NCBI GenBank assembly: GCA_017472375.1
Contig: JAFUQL010000307.1
Span: 1 to 8,087 of the forward strand
Direction of reading: 5' to 3'
DNA from: Oscillospiraceae bacterium
GTDB taxonomy: Bacteria > Bacillota > Clostridia > Oscillospirales > Ruminococcaceae
Length of the DNA stretch: 8,087 nucleotides
Shown here: positions 1 to 4,249 of the stretch, piece by piece
How positions within the stretch are numbered: the stretch's first letter is position 1
How the letters are laid out: every line of letters starts with the position of its first letter
Made by a program: the position numbers and the translations under genes
Notes under the pieces: generated by a model
What the model saw: the letters and a program-made list of their open reading frames with translations, nothing else
What the model was told of the DNA's origin: nothing
Database searches by the model: none

Positions 1-259
1 ACTTGTTGCCGGTGTTGGTGCGGGCGGGGTCCTCGCATCCCTCCACCGGGTTTCCGTCGCCATCCAACGGGTCGCCGTTCAGGTTCACCTTGGTCTCGTC
101 CAGGGTCAGGTCGATGTTTCCGTAGGTGAAGGTGTTGGTCACCGGGCCGGTATCGGCGATCAGCCAGGCCAGCGTGCCGCCGATGGCGCAGCCGATCATC
201 AGCACCAGGGCCAGCAGCAGCGCCGCCAGCTCCAGGCCGTGCCGTCTCTCCTTGTTCAT
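1..259 (-). CDS. TasA/camelysin-like secreted protein with SipW-dependent signal peptide (second paralogue, C-terminus cut by window edge)
   Basis: Only the first 86 codons are in the window; the gene continues beyond base 1. The start ATG (259-257) follows a strong AAAGGAGGAA ribosome binding site. After a short basic N-terminus (MNKERRH) comes a hydrophobic segment, roughly residues 9-30, ending in GGTLAWL. This is followed by a TNTFTYGNIDLTLDETKVN stretch, the hallmark of SipW-dependent signal peptides of the TasA/CalY (camelysin, M73) family. Residues after the signal (NGDPL, NPVE, EDPARTNTGN) match the upstream gene's protein closely, so the two are tandem paralogues. By family knowledge such proteins are cleaved by SipW and form extracellular matrix fibres or surface proteins. 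Its ribosome binding site can pair with an upstream 11-base segment, suggesting translational control. The family call is firm; fibre formation is inference. Confidence 0.85.
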   Translation of the reverse strand, partial: MNKERRHGLELAALLLALVLMIGCAIGGTLAWLIADTGPVTNTFTYGNIDLTLDETKVNLNGDPLDGDGNPVEGCEDPARTNTGNK

Positions 260-262
260 GGT

Positions 263-321
263 CGTGTTCCTCCTTTCTCCGGTATTTGCAGGGGGTCTAT
301 TTCAACAGGCGGAGGAACACG
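263..321 (-). promoter_or_regulatory. Intercistronic hairpin that would sequester the ribosome binding site of the second TasA-like gene
   Basis: In the mRNA sense (minus strand), CGTGTTCCTCC at 321-311 is perfectly complementary to GGAGGAACACG at 273-263, an 11-bp stem with a 37-nt loop. The right arm contains the whole GGAGG of the ribosome binding site, three bases before the ATG at 259. The pairing is seen directly; a role in lowering or coupling translation of the second paralogue is inference. Confidence 0.55.
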
Positions 322-341
322 CTTCCTTCGCGGCTGTGAAA

Positions 342-1100
342 TCAGGGTTCGGGGTCGGCCGGGGGCTGCAGGTCGCCCTCCGCCCAGCCCAGCTGCTGGT
401 TGAAGGCGCTCCACGCGGCGTCCTCGCCGTCCAGCGCGGCCGCCTGCACCGCGTGCGCCGTGACCACGATGCGGAAGTCGTCCTCCGGGCCTTCGCCGCC
501 CTGCAGGGCTTTCAGCTCGGCCCCGGTGACGGTGCCGGGCACCTGCAGCCCGGTGAACAGCGGCTCAAGGGGCAGGGCCTCGGCGCCGCCGGTCACCGTC
601 TCGTGGTAGCGGAACTCAAAGGAGATGGTGCCGGCTTCCTCGTCGTACACAAAGCCGTTGTAGCGCCACACCTCCGGCTTCCAGCCGACCAGCAGGTCGG
701 CGTAGTCGGTCAGGCCGTGGGCCGGCTCGTCCAGGATGGCCTGCACCGCCGGGGCGTTGTGCACCGTCATCACCATGCGCAGGTGGCTCTCCACGCTGCC
801 GGGCTCCACGGTCACGGTGGGGTCTTTCAGGTACACCTTGCCGGGCAGCAGCTTGTACGTGTTGCCGGTGCCGGTGCGGGCGGGTTCCTCGTCTTCCTCC
901 ACCGGTTTATTGTCGGCGTTCAGCGGGTCGCCGTTCGTGTTCACCTTGGTCTCATCCAGAGTGATGTTCACCGAACCGACGGTGAATGTGTTGGTCACAC
1001 TGTCCCGGTCCGAGAGCCAGGCCAGCGTGCCCAGCACGCCGCCCGCCAGGGCCAGCGCCACGCACAGGGCCGTCAGCAGCAGTGTTTTGTTCCGGTTCAT
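342..1100 (-). CDS. TasA/camelysin-like secreted protein with SipW-dependent signal peptide (first paralogue)
   Basis: This 252-residue protein begins MNRNKTLLL with a hydrophobic core to about residue 29. The SipW-type signature follows: GTLAWLSDRDSVTNTFT, then GSVNITLDETKVN (residues 24-54). The mature part contains KLLPGKVYLKDPTVTVEPGS (about 83-102), typical of the beta-sandwich of TasA/CalY (M73) proteins. Cleavage is expected near Ala27, by analogy with Bacillus TasA. There is no LPXTG anchor or C-terminal membrane segment; the tail is acidic and proline-rich. The ATG overlaps the stop of the signal peptidase gene by 4 bases (ATGA), so the two are translationally coupled, and AAAGGGGAAGG precedes it. 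Role by family: an exported matrix or fibre subunit matured by the adjacent SipW. Protease activity is doubtful, as in most of this family. Family call high; function in this species is inferred. Confidence 0.88.
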   Translation of the reverse strand: MNRNKTLLLTALCVALALAGGVLGTLAWLSDRDSVTNTFTVGSVNITLDETKVNTNGDPLNADNKPVEEDEEPARTGTGNTYKLLPGKVYLKDPTVTVEPGSVESHLRMVMTVHNAPAVQAILDEPAHGLTDYADLLVGWKPEVWRYNGFVYDEEAGTISFEFRYHETVTGGAEALPLEPLFTGLQVPGTVTGAELKALQGGEGPEDDFRIVVTAHAVQAAALDGEDAAWSAFNQQLGWAEGDLQPPADPEP

Positions 1101-1615
1101 AAGCCTTCCCCTTTCTCAGGTCGTTTGGTCCACACGCCCAGCAGGTCGGGCAGCAGCAGCATCAGCACCAGCAGCGCGCCGCCGGCCATCACGCCGTAGC
1201 GGCCCGAAGCGGTCTGCAGCCAGGCGGCCAGGTAGCCCAGCCGGGGCACCGCCCACACCACCCGGCCAATGACGTTTTCGGCGGGCACGGGGGTGGGGTC
1301 CTCCACCTCGTTGGCGTCGCCCTTGGTGCGGTAGCTGGGCCCGTCCACGCCGGGCAGCACCTCCACGATGCGGTGGGTCACCACCGTGCCCTCGGCCAGC
1401 CGGAAGGTGATCACATCCCCCACGGCCAGCTCGCCGGGGTCGGCGGCCTGTACGTAGATCATCGAGCCGGTGGGGCAGGCCGGCTCCATGGAGCCGGACA
1501 GCACCGAGTAGCCCTGCAGGCCCACCAGCCTGCCACCCACCAGCAGCAGCGCCAAAACCACCGCTGCCGCGATCAGCAGGGTGGTGAACAGATTCCAGAT
1601 CGTTTTCAGTTTCAA
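1097..1615 (-). CDS. sipW: Signal peptidase I, SipW (ER-type Ser-His) family
   Basis: The product is about 172 residues. An N-terminal membrane segment (about residues 7-30) leads into the catalytic box SGSMEP with nucleophile Ser42. The sequence GDVITF and then VTHRIV places His81 where bacterial type enzymes have Lys, which marks the ER/SipW class. TKGDANEVED (Asp100, Asp106) is the conserved box E, and a C-terminal membrane segment lies at about 141-160. It should cleave the signal peptides of the two TasA-like proteins downstream. The start is uncertain. TTG at 1615 gives MKLKTIWNLF and fits the family, but the sequence before it (GGGGGAAAG) is a mediocre ribosome binding site. The frame stays open to an ATG at 1720, inside the loop of the upstream terminator hairpin, which would add 35 atypical residues. 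No good promoter lies directly upstream in this orientation. Confidence 0.9.
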   Translation of the reverse strand: MKLKTIWNLFTTLLIAAAVVLALLLVGGRLVGLQGYSVLSGSMEPACPTGSMIYVQAADPGELAVGDVITFRLAEGTVVTHRIVEVLPGVDGPSYRTKGDANEVEDPTPVPAENVIGRVVWAVPRLGYLAAWLQTASGRYGVMAGGALLVLMLLLPDLLGVWTKRPEKGEGL

Positions 1616-1687
1616 AGTTTCTTCGCTTTCCCCCTGCGCCCGGCGCTGTGTATATACGCCGCCGGGTGCGGGTATCCTGTCAGTCAA

Positions 1688-1742
1688 AAAAAGAGCCTGA
1701 CCTTCGCAGAATGTTCCCATATGCGAAGGTCAGGCTCTTTTT
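1688..1742. terminator. Perfect 21-bp hairpin terminator between recombinase gene and sipW, loop carrying the left inverted repeat
   Basis: Positions 1688-1708 and 1722-1742 are exactly complementary (21 bp), with a 13-base loop at 1709-1721. On the minus strand the stem ends in a run of seven T (1692-1686), so it should end leftward transcription from the recombinase gene before sipW. The plus strand also ends in T5. The 18-bp repeat (1709-1726) fills the loop and enters the right arm, so recombination within it would separate the two arms. Confidence 0.85.
1709..1726 (-). repeat. Left copy of 18-bp inverted repeat (IR-L)
   Basis: Read on the minus strand, 1726-1709 is TCGCATATGGGAACATTC, identical over 18 bases to the plus strand at 3123-3140. 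The next base on each side differs, so the identity is sharply bounded. The copies lie in inverted orientation around the tyrosine recombinase gene, with 1396 bases between them. Confidence 0.9.
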
Positions 1743-1773
1743 GTCATCCGGCCGCCGAAAATCACCCCTGCAG

Positions 1774-1797
1774 GACCAGATTTTTGACCACGAATGG
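1774..1797 (+). repeat. Left copy of imperfect direct repeat flanking the recombinase gene (possible arm-type binding site)
   Basis: This 24-base element starts at GACCA and contains a second GACCA exactly 12 bases later, followed by CGAATG. It matches the element at 2927-2950 at 18 of 24 positions in the same orientation. It lies between the recombinase stop codon and IR-L. Recombinases with an AP2-like N-terminal domain, such as Tn916 Int, bind short direct arm-type repeats; assigning that role here is inference. Confidence 0.4.
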
Positions 1798-1816
1798 TTT
1801 GATCCCGGCGTTCATT

Positions 1817-2908
1817 TTAAAGAAGTGCAAGGCGGGCCATGCAGCTCTGCTTCTGCTCGAAGGAGGAGTGGACGTACCGGTTCAGGGTCGTCTTGACGTC
1901 CGCATGGCCCAGGATCTCGGAGAGGGTCTTTGCATCAAAGCCGGCCTCCACGCAGCGGGTGGCGAAGGAGTGCCGCAGGGTGTGGAAGGTGACCCCCTCC
2001 AGCCCGCAGTCGGCGGCCATGCGGGCGAAGCGCTGCTGCACGACCCGCGGCTCGGCCCAGGGGCTGCTGCGGGTGTACAGCACATAGCCCTCCGGCCGGC
2101 GGAACTGCTCCACATAGGGGAGGAGGAACGCCGGCAGCGGCACCTCCCGCCGGGAGGACGCGCTCTTTGGCTCGCTGACCATCACCCCGGTGTGGCCGTC
2201 GTCTCCCCGCAGGCGCTGCATGGTCTTGTTCACCCGCAGGGCGGTGGGGGTCACGTCCGCCCAGGTCAGGGCGCACAGCTCGCCCACCCGCAGGCCGGTG
2301 TACAGCGCCAGCAGCACCCCAAAGCGGAACAGATCCATGTCCTGCAGCAGATAGCCGGTCAGATGGGCCTGCTGTTCCCGGGTCAGCACCGCTGCTTCGT
2401 GCTTTTCTTCCCGCAGCAGCTCCACCCGGGGCAGGATGAGGCCGTAGGCCCCGCCGGCAAACTCAAAGGCCTGCCCCAGCACGATGAGCAGATCGTTCAC
2501 GGTGCGCGGGGAGAGGGGGCCGCCGTCGGTGCGGCCGTGGGCCAGGCGCTCGGCGGCGAACTCCTCCAGCATCGCCCGGGTGACCAGCGACAGCGGCGCC
2601 CAGCCCAGCCGGGGCAGGATGTGCCGCTGCACCACCCCCTCGTATTTGCGGTAGGTGGACAGCTTCACCCGGCCGCGGACCGAACCCAGCCAGTCGTCCA
2701 TCAGGTCGGCCACGGTAATGGCAGGCGTGCCCCGCGGGGGCGGCGGCTGCGCCAGCAGGCAGTTTCGCTGCTTGGCCTTCACCTTGCGGTAACTGTCGGC
2801 GTAGACCGAACCGTACCGCTTGCGGCCGTCCGGGCCGACCCCTTTCACATAGCGGGCCTCCCAGCGCCCGTCCTTGCGCTTGTAGATGCATTCACCTCGT
2901 CTTGGCAT
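1817..2908 (-). CDS. Tyrosine recombinase (Tn916/phage-type integrase family), probable DNA invertase of this locus
   Basis: The product is 363 residues, full length for the family. An AP2-like DNA-binding domain is at about residues 5-50 (GECIYKRKDGRWEARYVKG, YRKVKAKQ). A helical core-binding domain spans about 62-155, and the catalytic domain about 172-355. All catalytic residues are visible: Arg207 in TGLRVGE, Lys248 in the EPKSASSRREVPLP hairpin, His309 and Arg312 in FHTLRHSF, His335 in LGHADVKTTLNRY and nucleophile Tyr345. The ATG at 2908 is chosen because AAGGAGGTG lies nine bases before it. An upstream ATG in frame at 2989 has no such site and would add unrelated residues. There is no excisionase, conjugation or phage gene nearby, so it is not an obvious mobile-element remnant. 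The flanking 18-bp inverted repeats and absence of cargo suggest inversion of its own segment rather than integration, which is inference. Confidence 0.93.
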   Translation of the reverse strand: MPRRGECIYKRKDGRWEARYVKGVGPDGRKRYGSVYADSYRKVKAKQRNCLLAQPPPPRGTPAITVADLMDDWLGSVRGRVKLSTYRKYEGVVQRHILPRLGWAPLSLVTRAMLEEFAAERLAHGRTDGGPLSPRTVNDLLIVLGQAFEFAGGAYGLILPRVELLREEKHEAAVLTREQQAHLTGYLLQDMDLFRFGVLLALYTGLRVGELCALTWADVTPTALRVNKTMQRLRGDDGHTGVMVSEPKSASSRREVPLPAFLLPYVEQFRRPEGYVLYTRSSPWAEPRVVQQRFARMAADCGLEGVTFHTLRHSFATRCVEAGFDAKTLSEILGHADVKTTLNRYVHSSFEQKQSCMARLALL

Positions 2909-2926
2909 ATTGGGGAACACCTCCTT

Positions 2927-2950
2927 GACCAAAATCCTGACCACAAATGC
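2927..2950 (+). repeat. Right copy of imperfect direct repeat flanking the recombinase gene
   Basis: This 24-base element has two GACCA motifs 12 bases apart followed by CAAATG. It is in the same orientation as the copy at 1774-1797 and 18 of 24 bases are identical. It lies just upstream of the recombinase ribosome binding site. A binding-site role for the recombinase, including autoregulation, is a hypothesis. Confidence 0.4.
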
Positions 2951-3033
2951 ACGCGCAGCGCCCCCGCGCCGGCTCTGCGGCGTTAACATGGGTCAATCTT
3001 TTTTCGTAAATTGAATTAAACATCCAATTTGCA

Positions 3034-3062
3034 TTGAATTTTGTCTGCCCGTATGCTATGAT
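3034..3062 (+). promoter_or_regulatory. Strong sigma-A-type promoter pointing rightward out of the recombinase segment
   Basis: TTGAAT (3034-3039) and TATGAT (3057-3062) are separated by an ideal 17 bases, and TGC before the -10 box makes an extended -10. It sits in an AT-rich island (about 3000-3070) within GC-rich surroundings. Transcription would start near 3069, cross the right repeat and meet terminators at 3155-3174 and 3187-3224 with no gene in between. After inversion it would face sipW. Confidence 0.65.
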
Positions 3063-3067
3063 AGCAT
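3053..3067. promoter_or_regulatory. 15-bp palindrome over the -10 box (possible operator or back-to-back extended -10)
   Basis: ATGCTAT and ATAGCAT flank a central G, covering the TATGAT -10 box. Because of the symmetry the minus strand reads TGC TATCAT, also an extended -10 sequence, though with a poor -35 (CAGGCG). It could be a repressor site, or it could let the same spot start transcription towards the recombinase gene. Seen directly; role unknown. Confidence 0.4.
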
Positions 3068-3122
3068 TGTATCGAAATGACGCCTGCCCCTCTTTTTCGC
3101 GGGTTTGACCGGTGATTTTTCA

Positions 3123-3140
3123 TCGCATATGGGAACATTC
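3123..3140 (+). repeat. Right copy of 18-bp inverted repeat (IR-R)
   Basis: TCGCATATGGGAACATTC on the plus strand, an exact inverted match to 1709-1726. It lies about 55 bases downstream of the predicted start of the outward promoter and 15 bases before the first terminator hairpin. Unlike IR-L it is not embedded in a hairpin. Confidence 0.9.
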
Positions 3141-3154
3141 CCTGAACCCACCGC

Positions 3155-3174
3155 GGCCCGGCGGCGGGCCTTTT
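3155..3174 (+). terminator. Short GC-rich intrinsic terminator
   Basis: GGCCCG (3155-3160) pairs with CGGGCC (3165-3170) around a GCGG loop and is followed by TTTT. It would stop transcripts from the promoter at 3034-3062 after roughly 100 nucleotides. Confidence 0.5.
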
Positions 3175-3186
3175 GCACAAAAAAAC

Positions 3187-3224
3187 AACGCCCCGCACAC
3201 CGTAAGTGTGCGGGGCGTTTTTTT
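3187..3224. terminator. Strong bidirectional intrinsic terminator
   Basis: A perfect 14-bp stem (3187-3200 with 3206-3219) closes a five-base CGTAA loop. T7 follows on the plus strand (3218-3224), and seven A at 3179-3185 give a T run on the minus strand. It should end both rightward transcripts leaving the switch and leftward read-through from the response regulator operon. Confidence 0.85.
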
Positions 3225-3226
3225 GG

Positions 3227-3564
3227 CGCGGTGATGGTCCCCCCAATGACAGGACCCCGCCCCTCCGGTTTGCGCGGAGGAGCGGGGCCCTGTGCATTGT
3301 GTGAGAAACGAAAGGAAGGAAAGTATCCGCGCCCCATCAAAGAGTCTCGCGGAGAAATCAGCTTCTGTATGCCCGCCGGGGGCTGCATCCCGGCCGGCAG
3401 GGTGGATACGGAAGGGCCAGATGCTCATCTCAAAAGGCCCATTCCACGGACCCGGCTTTGTATTCCGGATCCCCCCCACAACCATCATATTCGACCGGGG
3501 CGGAGCTTTTCAATTTATGTAATTATTCCGGCGGTTTTGTAGCTAACGTTCCCGCAGATGGGGC
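3227..3564. other. Gene-free, hairpin-rich intergenic stretch
   Basis: I see no gene here: open frames lack ribosome binding sites and cross terminators. It holds several inverted repeats. One is a 17-bp stem with two mismatches (3249-3293). Another is GTATCC at 3320-3325 with GGATAC at 3404-3409, enclosing a GCCGGG/CCCGGC hairpin. GGGCC at 3414-3418 pairs with GGCCC at 3436-3440 around an inner AGAT/ATCT. GGACCCGG at 3448-3455 pairs with CCGGATCC at 3465-3472. It may be the long 3' end of the response regulator transcript or a structured RNA; I recognise no known class. Confidence 0.45.
3249..3293. repeat. Long imperfect hairpin, 17 bp in three blocks
   Basis: ACAGG, CCCCGC and CCTCCG pair with CGGAGG, GCGGGG and CCTGT, interrupted by two single mismatches, around a seven-base loop (3268-3274). 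Neither side is followed by a T run, so it is not a standard intrinsic terminator. It could stabilise the 3' end of the leftward operon transcript. Confidence 0.55.
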
Positions 3565-4245
3565 TCAGCGGGCGTACTGGTAGCGCAGCGAGGGCCGGCC
3601 GCCGGTGCGGTAATCGATGGTGGACAGGATCTCCCCCGTCTCCACCATGTAGTTCATGTAGCGGCGCACCGTGATGCGGGACAGACCCACCGCCTCGGCG
3701 ATCTGCTCGCTGGACCAGGTGTGCTCCCGGTTCTCCATCAAAAAGCCCCGGATCATCCGCAGGGTGGCCTCGTTCAGGCCCTTGCCCAGCCGGGCCTGCT
3801 CACTCTGGGCGCTCTGGGCCTGCACCAGCCGGTCGATGGCCTCCTGGCTCATGTTGTCGCCGTGGCCCTCCAGCATCTGGCGGCTCTGCACGAACTTCTC
3901 CATGGCCTGCTGGAAGCGGGCGTACTCGAAGGGCTTGATCAGGTAGTCCAGCACGCCCCGGCTGAGCATGTTGCGCACGATGTGGGTGTCGCTGGCCGAG
4001 GTGACCATGATGATGGACGGGCTGTGCCCGGCGGCGTGCATCCGGTCCACAAACTCCACGCCGTTCACAGCGGGGGTGTAGTAGTCCAGAATGACCAGAT
4101 CGGCCCGGCCATTCTCCAGCCACTCCAAGGCCTGCTGGCCGTTTTTGAACATTCCTGCCACCCGGAACGCCCGGTCGGTCTCCACATACTGCCGGTCGAT
4201 GGCAGCGACCATGGGATCGTCCTCTACGATGATGACATTGTACAT
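3565..4245 (-). CDS. Response regulator, CitB/DcuR (CitT) family
   Basis: This 226-residue protein has a receiver domain at about 1-120, with acidic pocket Asp9/Asp10, phosphoacceptor Asp54 in VILDYYTP, Thr82 in IIMVTSAS and Lys104 in YLIKPFE. After a linker a helix-turn-helix region at about 160-207 (WSSEQIAEAVGLSRITVRRYMNYM) and the closing TGGRPSLRYQY segment match the DNA-binding domain of CitB/DcuR-type regulators. The ATG at 4245 lies four bases past the stop of the kinase gene, and its ribosome binding site (AAAGGA) is inside the end of the kinase gene, so the two are one operon. It should be phosphorylated by that kinase. The divergent TAXI lipoprotein gene is the nearest likely target, which is inferred. 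No terminator follows directly; the next strong one for leftward transcription is at 3187-3224. Confidence 0.93.
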   Translation of the reverse strand: MYNVIIVEDDPMVAAIDRQYVETDRAFRVAGMFKNGQQALEWLENGRADLVILDYYTPAVNGVEFVDRMHAAGHSPSIIMVTSASDTHIVRNMLSRGVLDYLIKPFEYARFQQAMEKFVQSRQMLEGHGDNMSQEAIDRLVQAQSAQSEQARLGKGLNEATLRMIRGFLMENREHTWSSEQIAEAVGLSRITVRRYMNYMVETGEILSTIDYRTGGRPSLRYQYAR

Positions 4246-4249
4246 TGTT

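Larger units (their letters stand above)
1709..3140. other. Candidate invertible DNA segment (recombinase, outward promoter and flanking 18-bp inverted repeats)
   Basis: The segment is bounded by a perfect 18-bp inverted repeat. It holds one gene, a tyrosine recombinase, and one strong outward-facing promoter near the right end. In the present orientation that promoter runs into terminators at 3155-3224. Inversion would place it about 150 bases upstream of sipW, reading towards it, and would split the 1688-1742 terminator. In the flipped state the recombinase transcript would instead end at the 3155-3224 terminators. The parts are seen directly; inversion itself has not been observed. Alternatives are a dispersed genomic repeat that happens to flank the gene, or recombinase attachment or regulatory sites. 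Confidence 0.55.

Noticed and set aside
126..1199. Long open frame on the plus strand opposite the TasA-like genes
   Set aside because: It is a GC-rich shadow of the minus-strand genes: low-complexity His/Gln/Gly/Val composition, no ribosome binding site, no recognisable domain.
1639..1666. GC-rich 7-bp hairpin with a TATATA loop upstream of sipW as a possible promoter
   Set aside because: TATATA lies 25 bases from the only TTGACT, too far for a sigma-A promoter; it is more likely just leader structure.
1616..1720. N-terminal extension of the signal peptidase to an ATG inside the 18-bp repeat
   Set aside because: The extra 35 residues are encoded by the terminator hairpin, have no ribosome binding site and do not look like SipW; the ATG in the repeat is probably fortuitous.
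2904..2921. Possible third copy of the repeat (GGCATATTGGGGAACACC) at the recombinase start
   Set aside because: It resembles GCATATGGGAACA only with an inserted base and further mismatches, and it overlaps the start codon and the spacer before it, so chance similarity is likely.
1373..2986. 537-codon plus-strand open frame opposite sipW and the recombinase
   Set aside because: It crosses the perfect terminator hairpin and mirrors two well-supported minus-strand genes; composition is typical of an antisense shadow.
1688..3225. Integrated conjugative element, phage remnant or insertion sequence
   Set aside because: There is no excisionase, relaxase, transposase or structural gene, and the exact flanking repeats are inverted rather than direct.
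3387..3415. T-box-like AGGGTGGATACGG sequence
   Set aside because: It has an extra base relative to the T-box core (AGGGTGGNACCGCG), no specifier stem or terminator pair fits, and no aminoacyl-tRNA or amino acid gene follows.
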